A DNA stretch of 19,011 nt from positions 1-19,011 of the forward strand of contig JAEWIL010000162.1 of NCBI GenBank assembly GCA_023387085.1, given 5' to 3'. Under the pieces are notes generated by a model, which was given only the letters and a program-made list of their open reading frames with translations, made no database searches and had not been told where the DNA came from. Positions 1-6,857 of the stretch are shown here, one piece after another (positions within the stretch are counted from its first letter, which is position 1; every line of letters begins with the position of its first letter). The DNA is from Pseudomonadota bacterium. Its GTDB lineage: Bacteria; Pseudomonadota; Alphaproteobacteria; Sphingomonadales; Sphingomonadaceae. The translations under genes and the position numbers were made by a program.

Positions 1-170
1 GCGGGGGTGGAGGGGCCGCGACGTCACGCCACTAGCCCCTCCGTCAGCGCTTCGCGCCACCTCCCCATGGCTTCGCCACAGGGAGGATTATGTCCGCTTC
101 CGGTCGGGAAACCCGACGCCACCCACCCGCGGTTTGCCCGAACTCATTTTCGCCTTGAGGGCAGACCCGC
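1..170. other. Intergenic left edge, no gene seen
   Basis: No convincing coding region is visible here. The stretch is made of short inverted repeats: AGGGGC at 11-16 faces GCCCCT at 35-40, followed by the hairpin repeat at 60-92. The composition resembles the short GC-rich hairpin sequences scattered between genes in sphingomonads. It lies downstream of the minus-strand lipoprotein gene, so the hairpins could protect or end that transcript, although no T-run follows them. Confidence 0.5.
60..92 (+). repeat. REP-like intergenic hairpin, copy A
   Basis: CCTCCC (60-65) pairs with GGGAGG (81-86), and inside it TGGC (68-71) pairs with GCCA (75-78) around a TTC loop. The same element, with three substitutions and one indel over about 32 bases, occurs on the opposite strand at 9052-9083. 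The G69-C77 pair is exchanged there for C-G, so pairing is kept. Dispersed copies of this kind are known as REP-type elements in bacteria; membership of a named family is not established here. Confidence 0.6.
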
Positions 171-560
171 CTAACCACCAACGGCTTGGTAATGGATGGT
201 TACCCCGTTCACGCCGGGACGCTGCTCAAATACTCTCGATTTCGCGGCATACCGAACGAGTAGCTGACTGGACGAAAGCCATTTTATCTCCGCCCACGGG
301 CCGCCCCAGTCACCGACGCGCGCCAATCCATGATCATCATCGGCCACGAAAGCATTGCCGGCTCCCGTGACCGAATCTCCGGCATCCAGGACAGAAATCT
401 GGGTTGAAAAGCCGGTCTCCGCTCCGCAATCGCGCTGGAATATCACCGCGTTATGTCGACCATCAGGCGAGACCGATCGCGATACCACGCTGCTTCCGCA
501 ACCGTCCGAACATCCGCTGAGCGAAAGCAGGAAGGCCAGAAAAGGCCATGCCCGGAGCAT
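171..560 (-). CDS. Small secreted lipoprotein, function unknown
   Basis: This 129-aa protein starts with a hydrophobic signal (LRAWPFLAFLLSLSGC) ending in a lipobox, so Cys17 would be lipidated and the protein anchored in the outer or inner membrane facing the periplasm. Two further cysteines (21, 45) follow. The body has an SPDG motif (residues 31-34) and a DCGAETGFST stretch, a pattern I recall from small hypothetical lipoproteins but cannot tie to a function. The start at 560 was chosen because GAGGA sits 5 bases upstream, overlapping the phaZ stop codon, and because it puts the signal peptide at the N terminus; in-frame ATGs at 593 and 626 would bury it inside phaZ. The 8-bp spacing implies cotranscription with phaZ. 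Confidence 0.75.
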   Translation of the reverse strand: MLRAWPFLAFLLSLSGCSDGCGSSVVSRSVSPDGRHNAVIFQRDCGAETGFSTQISVLDAGDSVTGAGNAFVADDDHGLARVGDWGGPWAEIKWLSSSQLLVRYAAKSRVFEQRPGVNGVTIHYQAVGG

Positions 561-568
561 TGCCGTCC

Positions 569-1789
569 TCACCCGCCGTTTGCGCGAATCCATTGCTCGA
601 CCACCGGTGCGATTTCCTCGCGCCATTTGCGGCCGTTGAAGATGCCGTAATGGCCGACACCCTTCGCCATCAGATATTTCTTCTTCCCGGCGGGCAGCGC
701 CTTGGCGAGCGTCAGCGCCGCCTTGGTCTGGCCGATCCCCGAAATATCGTCGCGCTCGCCCTCGATCGCGAGGATCGCGATATCCTCGATCTTGGAGAGG
801 TCGACCGGCTTGCCGCGATGAAACATCTCGCCCTTCGGCAACAGGTGGCGCTGGAACACGGCATCGACCGTCTGAAGATAGAATTCGGCGGTCATGTCGC
901 AGACCGCGCGATACTCGTCATAGAATTCCTTGGTCTTGTCGGCGCTCTCGCCGTCGCCGTCGACCAGATGCTTGAACATCTCCCAATGGCTCATCATGTG
1001 ATTGCCTAGGTTCATCGACATGAAGCCCGCGAGTTGCAGGAAACCCGGATAGACGCGGCGCCCCGCGCCCGGATACCAGGCGGGAACGGTGACGATCACA
1101 TTCTCCTGGAACCACGCGTAGGGCCGCGTCGTCGCATGCTGGTTGACCGCAGTCGGCGCCTTGCGCGTGTCGATGGGCCCGCCCATCATCGTCAGCGTCG
1201 TCGGCCGGCACTTGTGCTTGTCGGCCGCCATCACCGCCGCGGCCGCGAGGCTCGGCACCGAGGGCTGGCACACCGCGAGCATATGCGCGTCCGGCCCGAT
1301 ATGTTCGAGCCACGAAATCAGATAATCGACATAATCGTCGAGGTCGAACTTGCCCGCCTCCAGCGGCACGTTGCGCGCGTCGCGCCAGTCGGTGATCCAC
1401 ACATCGTGACCGGGGAGCATCCGCTCGACCGTGCCGCGCAGCAGCGTTGCATAATGGCCCGACATCGGCGCGACGATCAGCAGCTTCGGCTGACCCTCGC
1501 TGCCCTTATGCCTGAAATGCTTGAGCTGGCCGAAGGGTTTGCGCGCCTCGACCTTCTCGGTCACGCGCACCGTCTCGCCATCGACAACGGTTTCATACAG
1601 CTCGAACCCTGGCTTTCCGCGCGGCGCGGCGGCGTGCGCGAACACTTCGAGCGCCGAGGCGAACATCGGGCTGCCACCGAAATAGCCAAGCGGGTTCGCG
1701 GGGTGCTGGATCGCCTGCGCGCCGGCGGTCGCCAGCGCGCTCGCCCCCGCGAGCCAGCTCTTCTGCATGTCAAAGGCGTGATAGAGCAT
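569..1789 (-). CDS. phaZ: Intracellular polyhydroxyalkanoate (PHB) depolymerase
   Basis: This 406-aa protein matches the intracellular PHB depolymerase family (PhaZ, as in Cupriavidus) over full length. The enzyme hydrolyses stored polyhydroxybutyrate granules to oligomers and monomers in the cytoplasm; no signal peptide is present. Family features visible: the N-terminal MLYHAFDMQK segment, the nucleophile elbow LAVCQPS with Cys174, the acid in EGERDD (Asp347 or Asp348) and the base in GVGHYGIFNG (His380), making a Cys-Asp-His triad on an alpha/beta hydrolase fold. AAGGA lies 13 bases upstream of the ATG. It heads a probable two-gene unit with the lipoprotein gene. A role in carbon-reserve turnover is well supported. 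Confidence 0.93.
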   Translation of the reverse strand: MLYHAFDMQKSWLAGASALATAGAQAIQHPANPLGYFGGSPMFASALEVFAHAAAPRGKPGFELYETVVDGETVRVTEKVEARKPFGQLKHFRHKGSEGQPKLLIVAPMSGHYATLLRGTVERMLPGHDVWITDWRDARNVPLEAGKFDLDDYVDYLISWLEHIGPDAHMLAVCQPSVPSLAAAAVMAADKHKCRPTTLTMMGGPIDTRKAPTAVNQHATTRPYAWFQENVIVTVPAWYPGAGRRVYPGFLQLAGFMSMNLGNHMMSHWEMFKHLVDGDGESADKTKEFYDEYRAVCDMTAEFYLQTVDAVFQRHLLPKGEMFHRGKPVDLSKIEDIAILAIEGERDDISGIGQTKAALTLAKALPAGKKKYLMAKGVGHYGIFNGRKWREEIAPVVEQWIRANGG

Positions 1790-1866
1790 TGGTCTGAAAA
1801 TTCCTTGCGTCCGGTTCGACGCTCTTGCGGCGCCTGAGTCCTGCCCAGTCTAGGGAAACGCTGTCA

Positions 1867-1878
1867 TTGTGCAATGCA
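1867..1878. promoter_or_regulatory. Possible PHA-regulator (TGC-type) motif upstream of phaZ
   Basis: TTGTGCAATGCA contains the near-palindrome TGCAATGCA, about 78 bases upstream of the phaZ start. PhaR-type regulators of PHA genes are reported to prefer TGC-rich palindromes, so the position is suggestive. A single short motif can occur by chance and no second copy was found nearby. Confidence 0.2.
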
Positions 1879-2028
1879 TCAAAGCACTGCGCTCACCCTT
1901 TTCGATGATAATTGGCGACATCGACACGCTGGCGTCCTTCGCGGCGCGGGCGCCGCCCGGCAACAACAGCGAATAGGCGCCGGTAAAGAGGAGGCGCGGC
2001 CCCCGCCCTCCCTATTTACGCAGATGTG

Positions 2029-2045
2029 CTTCAAAGCGCTTGAAG
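2029..2045. promoter_or_regulatory. Inverted repeat upstream of ABC exporter (operator candidate)
   Basis: CTTCAA (2029-2034) and TTGAAG (2040-2045) are perfect 6-base arms around a 5-base centre. The repeat sits about 49 bases upstream of the exporter start, where a dimeric repressor or activator could bind. The regulator is unknown; no regulator gene adjoins it. Confidence 0.3.
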
Positions 2046-2093
2046 ACAGAGCGTCGTTGAGCGGCGCGCGGGCGGCTGCTAGGGCATCCCGCG

Positions 2094-3878
2094 ATGGCGA
2101 CCCAATCCGATCAATCCGCCCCGTCCCGCCGCAAGCTGTCGAGCCTGGGCATGGTCTGGCGCTATGCCAGCCGATATCCGCTGCAACTTCTGGTCGCGGC
2201 GATCGCGCTCGGGGTTGCCGCGATCGCGACGCTCGCGATACCCTATCAGTTCAAGCAGATGATCGACACGGGGTTCGTTGCCGGCGGCGGCGATGTCGCG
2301 CCGCATTTCCGCTTCTTTTACGTCATCGTCGTCATTCTCGCGCTCGCGACGGCGGTCCGCTTCTATTTCGTGAGCTGGCTCGGCGAGCGCACCGTCGCCG
2401 ATATCCGCGAGGCGGTTCAGCAGAATTTGCTGCGCCTCGCGCCCGGATTCTTCGAGGAGAACCGTCCGTCGGAGATCGCGTCGCGCATGACGTCGGACAC
2501 GTCGATCATCGAACAGACCGTCGGGACCACGGTCTCGGTCGCGCTGCGCAACACGGTCATGGGGATCGGCGGCATCGGCTATCTCTTCTCGCTGTCGCCG
2601 AAACTGACCGCCGGCATGGTGATCGGCATTCCCGTCATCATCATGCCGATCGTCCTGCTCGGACGCCGCCTCCAGAAGGTGTCGCGGTCGAGCCAAGACC
2701 GCGTCGCCGACATCGGCGCCACGACCGCCGAGCAGTTGGGCGCGATGAAGATCGTCCAGGCCTTCGGACAGGAAGCACGCGAGGCTGATCGGTTCACGGC
2801 TGCTGTCGAAGCCAATTTCGCCACTGCAAAGCGCCGCATCCGCCTGCGCGCGACGATGACCGCGATCGTCATCGGTCTGCTCTTCGGCGCCATCACCACC
2901 TTGCTCTGGTATGGTGCAGCGGGCGTCGCCGCAGGAACGATCACCGGCGGCACGATCGCCGCCTTTGTTCTGACCGGCGGGCTCGTCGCGGGGGCGTTCG
3001 GCGCGCTCACCGAGGTTTATGGCGACCTGCTTCGCGCCGCCGGCGCCGCCGAACGGCTCCACGAACTGCTCGTCGCCGAACCCAGCATCGCGCCGCCCGC
3101 TAGCCCGCGTCCGCTTCCCGAACCGGCGGTTGGAACGCTCGAGTTCGACCACGTGGAATTCCGCTACCCCACGCGCCCCGACGCGCCGGCGTTGCATGAT
3201 TTCAGTCTCGCGATCCGCGCCCGCGAAACCGTCGCGATCGTCGGCCCCTCGGGCGCCGGCAAGTCGACACTCTTCCAGCTTTCCGAACGCTTCTACGATC
3301 CGCAGGGCGGCCAGATCCGTCTCGACGGCGTGCCGCTGCCCGATCTCGACCCCGCCGATTTGCGCGCGCGCATCGCGATGGTGCCCCAGGAAACCGTGAT
3401 CTTCGCCGCTTCCGCGCGCGACAATCTGCGCTACGGCAATTGGCTCGCCACCGACGAGGAACTCTGGGACGCGGCCCGCGCCGCCAATGCAGCGGATTTC
3501 ATTCGCAAGCTCCCCGACGGCCTCGACACTTTCATGGGCGAAGGCGGTGCCCGGCTGTCGGGCGGCCAGCGCCAGCGCGTCGCGATCGCGCGCGCGCTGC
3601 TCCGCCGCGCGCCGCTGCTGCTGCTCGACGAAGCGACCTCGGCGCTCGACGCCGAATCCGAGAAGCTGGTTCAGGACGCGCTCGACGCCCTGATGCACGA
3701 CCGCACGACGATCGTCATCGCGCACCGGCTCGCGACCGTCCGCGCCGCCGACCGCATCGTCGTGATGGACGAGGGACGCATCGTGGAGGAAGGCCGGCAC
3801 GACGATCTGGTCGCCGCCGACGGCCTTTACGCGCGCCTCGCCCGCCTCCAGTTCCAGGACAAACCCGCCGCCGCCTGA
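2094..3878 (+). CDS. ABC exporter half-transporter (permease fused to ATPase)
   Basis: This 594-aa protein has the MsbA/BmrA-type exporter layout. An N-terminal membrane domain (about residues 30-320, six predicted helices, with long hydrophobic runs near 32-55, 75-95, 155-200 and 255-310) is fused to a C-terminal ATPase (about 345-588). ATPase motifs are intact: Walker A GPSGAGKST (384-392), signature LSGGQ (488-492), Walker B LLLLDE with Asp512 and catalytic Glu513, and H-loop His544. It would homodimerise in the inner membrane and export a lipid or hydrophobic compound; substrate cannot be read from sequence. The start at 2094 precedes the membrane domain by a short polar tail, with a weak AGGG upstream. 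The DUF1993 gene follows after 26 bases and is probably cotranscribed. Confidence 0.92.
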   Translation: MATQSDQSAPSRRKLSSLGMVWRYASRYPLQLLVAAIALGVAAIATLAIPYQFKQMIDTGFVAGGGDVAPHFRFFYVIVVILALATAVRFYFVSWLGERTVADIREAVQQNLLRLAPGFFEENRPSEIASRMTSDTSIIEQTVGTTVSVALRNTVMGIGGIGYLFSLSPKLTAGMVIGIPVIIMPIVLLGRRLQKVSRSSQDRVADIGATTAEQLGAMKIVQAFGQEAREADRFTAAVEANFATAKRRIRLRATMTAIVIGLLFGAITTLLWYGAAGVAAGTITGGTIAAFVLTGGLVAGAFGALTEVYGDLLRAAGAAERLHELLVAEPSIAPPASPRPLPEPAVGTLEFDHVEFRYPTRPDAPALHDFSLAIRARETVAIVGPSGAGKSTLFQLSERFYDPQGGQIRLDGVPLPDLDPADLRARIAMVPQETVIFAASARDNLRYGNWLATDEELWDAARAANAADFIRKLPDGLDTFMGEGGARLSGGQRQRVAIARALLRRAPLLLLDEATSALDAESEKLVQDALDALMHDRTTIVIAHRLATVRAADRIVVMDEGRIVEEGRHDDLVAADGLYARLARLQFQDKPAAA

Positions 3879-3904
3879 CCGCCACCCTTTGAAGGAAGCC
3901 GCCG

Positions 3905-4453
3905 ATGCCCGTTACGCTCTATGATCTCACCATTCCCGCCTACATCCACGGTCTCGGCGCGCTGTCGGGGCAGCTCGGCAAGGCGCTCGATTGGGGCGAA
4001 CAGAATGGCGTCGGCGAATTGCAGTTCGTCACGGCCCGGCTCGCGCCCGATATGTTCCCGCTCGCCGCGCAGGTGCGTTTCTCCTGCGCCCAGGCGATCC
4101 AGGCGGCGGTTCGTCTCGGCGCGGCAGACGACGCCCCCGCACTGGTCGAAGACTTAAGCGATTTCGCCGGGCTGCAGGCTCAGATCGCGGACACGCTCGC
4201 TTGGCTCGACGCCATTGACCCCGCGGCATTGAGTAGTGACGACGACCGGCCCGTCGGATTCGACCTTCCGAACGGCATGGCATTCGACATGACCGCCGCG
4301 ACCTACGCGCGCGACTGGGCGCAGCCGCAATTCTATTTCCACCTGGTCGCCGCCTACGCCATTCTGCGCCATATGGGCGTGCCGCTCGGCAAGGCCGATT
4401 ACGTCGGTTACATGATGCAATATCTGCGGCCGGGAACCGCGCCGACGGCCTGA
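3905..4453 (+). CDS. DUF1993 family protein
   Basis: This 182-aa soluble protein begins MPVTLYDLTIPAYIHGLGAL and has the conserved spacing of the DUF1993 family (usual length about 170 aa), including the LAPDMFPLAAQVRF segment and a C-terminal YFHLVAAYAILRHMGVPLGK helix. The family is helical, related in look to DinB-type four-helix bundles, and its biochemical role is unknown. A strong AAGGAAG ribosome site lies 6 bases before the ATG. It follows the ABC exporter by 26 bases, which suggests one transcript, though the link is not known to be functional. A 5-bp hairpin (CGCCA/TGGCG, 4454-4466) lies just after the stop between the two convergent genes, but it lacks a T-run. Confidence 0.85.
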   Translation: MPVTLYDLTIPAYIHGLGALSGQLGKALDWGEQNGVGELQFVTARLAPDMFPLAAQVRFSCAQAIQAAVRLGAADDAPALVEDLSDFAGLQAQIADTLAWLDAIDPAALSSDDDRPVGFDLPNGMAFDMTAATYARDWAQPQFYFHLVAAYAILRHMGVPLGKADYVGYMMQYLRPGTAPTA

Positions 4454-4474
4454 CGCCACGCTGGCGCCTCGGGT

Positions 4475-4909
4475 TCAGATGAGGTCGCGGTAATTGGCGA
4501 TCCCCGGAAAAGCGATCTTGCCGCCCCCGTTGCGACGGATTGCGCCGATCGCCTCGTCGACGCGCAGATAGCGCGCCCGCGCCTCGGGCTCGAACATCAG
4601 CGTGGCCTGTTCGGGTCGCTCGGCGGCAGCCTTCACCAATTGTCCGAGCTCGGCGAGGTCGACCGCTTCGCCGTTCCAGCGAATGATATCGCTGGTATCG
4701 ATCGTGATCCGGTTTTCGTCCAGTATCTTGCCGCCGCCATCCACGCTCGGCAGCGTCACGTCGACGCTGTGCGTCGGCGGCGGAAGCGTGATGATGAACA
4801 TCACGAGCATCACCAGCATGACGTCGATCAGCGGCGTCGTATTGATCGCCGGATCGCCGTTGGGATCGGCCCGAAAAATGCTGCGATGAAACTGGCTGCG
4901 TCGACGCAT
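4475..4909 (-). CDS. exbD: ExbD/TolR-family proton-channel subunit (orphan)
   Basis: This 144-aa protein has the ExbD/TolR plan: a short cytoplasmic tail, one transmembrane helix starting at about residue 27 with TPLIDVMLVMLVMFIITLP, and a periplasmic domain. Asp29 in PLIDVMLV is the conserved proton-pathway aspartate. With ExbB and TonB such proteins energise outer-membrane TonB-dependent uptake. No exbB or tonB gene adjoins, so it is an orphan copy or supplements a system elsewhere. The start at 4909 was chosen because GGGAG lies 7 bases upstream; an ATG at 4936 would add nine residues without a ribosome site. A Zur-like palindrome overlaps its likely promoter, which would make it zinc-responsive. 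exbD is used in the family sense; TolR cannot be fully excluded. Confidence 0.88.
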   Translation of the reverse strand: MRRRSQFHRSIFRADPNGDPAINTTPLIDVMLVMLVMFIITLPPPTHSVDVTLPSVDGGGKILDENRITIDTSDIIRWNGEAVDLAELGQLVKAAAERPEQATLMFEPEARARYLRVDEAIGAIRRNGGGKIAFPGIANYRDLI

Positions 4910-5002
4910 GATATCGCTCCCTGCCGGGCGGACCAAGCGCCGTCGACGCTCGCCCCGCGCTACCGGCCGACCCGCGATAGCCGAACCGCGCCGTGACCGG
5001 TC

Positions 5003-5019
5003 ATGTTATGGTATAACAT
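5003..5019. promoter_or_regulatory. Zur-like (zinc uptake regulator) operator upstream of exbD
   Basis: ATGTTAT (5003-5009), GGT, ATAACAT (5013-5019) is a perfect 7-3-7 inverted repeat. The enterobacterial Zur consensus core is ATGTTATANTATAACAT, and this site differs by a single A-to-G in the centre; alphaproteobacterial Zur sites share the GTTAT/ATAAC halves. It overlaps the predicted exbD -10, the usual layout for repression under zinc-replete conditions. The zur gene itself is not in the window. Confidence 0.6.
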
Positions 5020-5035
5020 TTTTTGATATTGGCAA
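5008..5035 (-). promoter_or_regulatory. Predicted exbD promoter
   Basis: On the minus strand TTGCCA (5030-5035) and TACCAT (5008-5013) are separated by 16 bases in an AT-rich island (5001-5040) that contrasts with GC-rich surroundings. Transcription would start near 5001, leaving a leader of about 90 bases. The -10 lies inside the Zur-like palindrome. Confidence 0.4.
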
Positions 5036-5079
5036 ATAGAAAGCGCGCTGCGCGCTCGCGCGTCACGCGGACACAGACC

Positions 5080-5112
5080 AAAAAGAAAGGGCGGCACCTT
5101 TCGGTACCGCCC
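5080..5112 (-). terminator. Strong intrinsic terminator of the ompA-like gene
   Basis: A 10-bp stem (5089-5098 with 5103-5112, one G-U pair) closes a 4-base loop that reads GAAA on the minus strand. It is followed on that strand by CTTTCTTTTT-like sequence. It lies 34 bases past the stop of the outer-membrane protein gene. The other side is also T-rich (TTCTTTTCTTT), so it may work in both directions and shield exbD from read-through. Confidence 0.9.
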
Positions 5113-5146
5113 TTCTTTTCTTTCAACCCGAACCGGGCTGGAAATC

Positions 5147-6262
5147 TTACATGCCCGAACCCGGACCGTATTTGATTTCCACGCGGCGGTTCTGATCGTT
5201 GCGGACGCCGTCGGCGGTCGCAACGGCCGGACGGCTTTCGCCGAATGCTTCGGCCGAGATCGCGCTGTCCGAGATACCGCGAGCGGTCATGTAGCTGCGG
5301 ACCGCGTCGTTACGGCGCTGCGACAGACCGACGTTGTACTTGGCCGAACCCGAACGGTCAGCGTGACCGGCGAGCCAGACCTGCGTACCCGAGCAACCAC
5401 GGTTATAGGCGCTGATCGCATTGTCGAGCGTTGCGGCAGCTTCCGGCGTGATCGCCGACTGATCCCAGTCGAAGTACACGATGTACGGCCCGGGCTCACA
5501 CACTGCCGGCGGCGGCGGCGGAGGCGGCGGCGGGGGAGGCGGCGGCGGCGGCGGAGCCGGCGGAGCCGGCGGCGGAGCCGGTTCGGCGCCACCGAAGTTG
5601 TACGTCAGCGTGCCGAGGATCGAGTGCGACCGGAAGCGCGTCGAAACGTCGCGGCCAAGCTGATCGACGAGGTCGAGGTTGCTGGCGTTGAAGAAACGAT
5701 ACTTGATCCCGACGTCCCAGTTCTTGCTCAGCGGAGCGCGAACACCGGCGATGGCCTGCCAGGCAAAGCCCGTGTCCGAATCGTCGAGAAACGGACCGGC
5801 GAACACGGGTTCGACCGACACGCGGGCCACACCGGCACCACCGCCGACGAAGCCCTGCAGGCCGTCGTCGTCACCGAAGTCGAGCAGACCGTTGACCATG
5901 AAGCTGAGGGCGTTCGAATCGCCGTTCAGACGGGTCGAGCCGACGAAGGCAGGGCCGACGCCACTTGCGGTCTGCGGAATGCCGGGAGCGGTAAAGGTGC
6001 CACCCTTGATGTCGGCTTCGCGATAGCCGACTTCGACTTCCGCGCGGAAACCACCGAAGTCGTAACCAACGGTGCCTTCGACATCGTAGCCAGCCCGGTG
6101 ATCGAGCGTACCAGCGTTTTTGACAGCGCCAATGTCCAGGTCGATATCTTCGACCAGCATTGCGCCACCACCGACACCAACATACCACGAGTTGTCGCGC
6201 GCCAGAACAGGCGACGCCAGGGCAGTGGAGGCCAACGCCACAGCGACGGCAAGCTTCCTCAT
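5147..6262 (-). CDS. OmpA-family outer-membrane protein, beta-barrel plus peptidoglycan-binding domain
   Basis: This 371-aa protein has a signal peptide ending PVLA (cleaved after about residue 22), then an eight-strand-type beta-barrel (about 23-225) rich in alternating aromatic and glycine residues. A proline-rich hinge (228-252, including 16 consecutive prolines) follows, then a C-terminal OmpA domain (about 255-365). That domain carries the VYFDWDQSAIT start and the AGHADRSGSAKYNVGLSQRR stretch, whose Asp and Arg bind diaminopimelate in peptidoglycan. It should tether the outer membrane to the cell wall. The start at 6262 is fixed by AGGGGA 7 bases upstream and by the signal peptide. The strong terminator at 5080-5112 and a good ribosome site suggest high expression as a separate unit, although the GTA-like cluster ends only 136 bases upstream on the same strand. 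Confidence 0.93.
   Translation of the reverse strand: MRKLAVAVALASTALASPVLARDNSWYVGVGGGAMLVEDIDLDIGAVKNAGTLDHRAGYDVEGTVGYDFGGFRAEVEVGYREADIKGGTFTAPGIPQTASGVGPAFVGSTRLNGDSNALSFMVNGLLDFGDDDGLQGFVGGGAGVARVSVEPVFAGPFLDDSDTGFAWQAIAGVRAPLSKNWDVGIKYRFFNASNLDLVDQLGRDVSTRFRSHSILGTLTYNFGGAEPAPPPAPPAPPPPPPPPPPPPPPPPAVCEPGPYIVYFDWDQSAITPEAAATLDNAISAYNRGCSGTQVWLAGHADRSGSAKYNVGLSQRRNDAVRSYMTARGISDSAISAEAFGESRPAVATADGVRNDQNRRVEIKYGPGSGM
5507..5581 (-). repeat. Proline-codon repeat encoding the OmpA hinge
   Basis: Twenty-five codons encode 16 prolines in a row, then A-PP-A-PPP-A-P. Most are CCG with a few CCT and CCC, so the DNA is a near-perfect CGG/CCG triplet tract. It links the barrel to the peptidoglycan-binding domain. 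Such tracts are prone to slippage in multiples of three, which would vary hinge length without frameshift. Confidence 0.85.
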
Positions 6263-6330
6263 AGTAAATTCCCCTTTCAATTGAGATTCACGTCTCGACA
6301 GACGTCCTACTCGTGCCTTTGGTTCCACGC

Positions 6331-6359
6331 AAGCTAACAAATCGTCAATCTGTTGCCAA
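6331..6359 (-). promoter_or_regulatory. Predicted promoter of the ompA-like gene
   Basis: On the minus strand TTGGCA (6354-6359) is followed after 17 bases by TAGCTT (6331-6336), in the AT-richer gap between the DUF2793 gene and the outer-membrane protein gene. An overlapping alternative -35, TTGACG (6343-6348), has a poorer -10. The leader would be about 62 bases. Confidence 0.3.
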
Positions 6360-6398
6360 AAAGTCGCACTTGGCACGCGAATAGAAACAGAATCAGGC

Positions 6399-6845
6399 TT
6401 AAATCAGAATACCATGCGCCTCGAGCGACAGAATCAAGGCGGCGATGCTCGCGCGTGCCTCGACATCGATTGTAACACCGCCCTCGGGATTCGGAACGCT
6501 GCCGGGAAGGGACCATTCGCCCCCCGCACAATGCAGCCACCCGCCATCGCTCAAACGTACCACCCGCATCCCCGCGCGCGGCGCCACGAAGCGCCACCCC
6601 CCGTCGCTCCAGATCGCGATATGGTTGGCCCGTCCGGTCCAGCCACCGCTCGCACCCGATCCCACAAGCCAGCATTGGCCGGGTCCCGGGTCTGCCGGCG
6701 GCGTGCCGAGGGGGCCGTCCTCGACAGCCGCGTGGACGAGCGCGTCGAGCAGGGTCAGCGCCTCATTGTGCGTCACTTCCTTCTGCGCTTGCGCCATCGC
6801 CAGCAGGGGCAAGGAGAAGCGCGCAGTCTCGGGCATTTCGCTCAT
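6399..6845 (-). CDS. DUF2793 family protein, distal end of the GTA-like cluster
   Basis: This 148-aa protein opens with the DUF2793 hallmark: residues 8-30 include RFSLPLLAMAQAQKEVTHNE, followed by ALTLLDALVHAAVED. The family is found next to GTA and phage tail genes in alphaproteobacteria and is thought to be a virion or surface-contact component; its precise role is unknown. Conserved tryptophans and a GQCWLVG stretch suggest a small beta fold in the middle, with a helical C terminus (about 130-147). The gap to the upstream tail-tip gene is 12 bases and a GAGAAGGAT ribosome site is present. It is the last gene of the cluster before the ompA-like gene. Confidence 0.82.
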   Translation of the reverse strand: MSEMPETARFSLPLLAMAQAQKEVTHNEALTLLDALVHAAVEDGPLGTPPADPGPGQCWLVGSGASGGWTGRANHIAIWSDGGWRFVAPRAGMRVVRLSDGGWLHCAGGEWSLPGSVPNPEGGVTIDVEARASIAALILSLEAHGILI

Positions 6846-6857
6846 GGCATATCCTTC

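Larger units (their letters stand above)
1790..2093. other. Divergent intergenic region, phaZ / ABC exporter
   Basis: These 304 bases separate two divergent genes and must hold both promoters. I see no additional credible gene. Two sequence motifs stand out: a TGC-type motif near phaZ (1867-1878) and an inverted repeat near the exporter gene (2029-2045). Around them the sequence is slightly less GC-rich (1860-1920, 2010-2050) than the flanking coding DNA. No clear -35/-10 pair with good spacing could be picked by eye. Confidence 0.5.

Noticed and set aside
2079..3800. Long open frame (573 aa) on the minus strand opposite the ABC exporter
   Set aside because: Its product is arginine/aspartate-rich low-complexity sequence without domains. 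The plus-strand frame has all ABC motifs. It is a mirror frame caused by high GC.
5042..5056. GC palindrome AGCGCGC-T-GCGCGCT next to the exbD promoter
   Set aside because: CG-rich palindromes of this size are frequent by chance in such DNA, and it lies upstream of the predicted -35 without a partner site.
5507..5581. CGG tract as a CRISPR or tandem-repeat locus
   Set aside because: It is in frame inside a protein gene and codes a proline hinge. There are no spacers.
6263..6376. Upstream start for the OmpA-type protein
   Set aside because: It would place 38 residues before a clear signal peptide. The ATG at 6262 has a good ribosome site.
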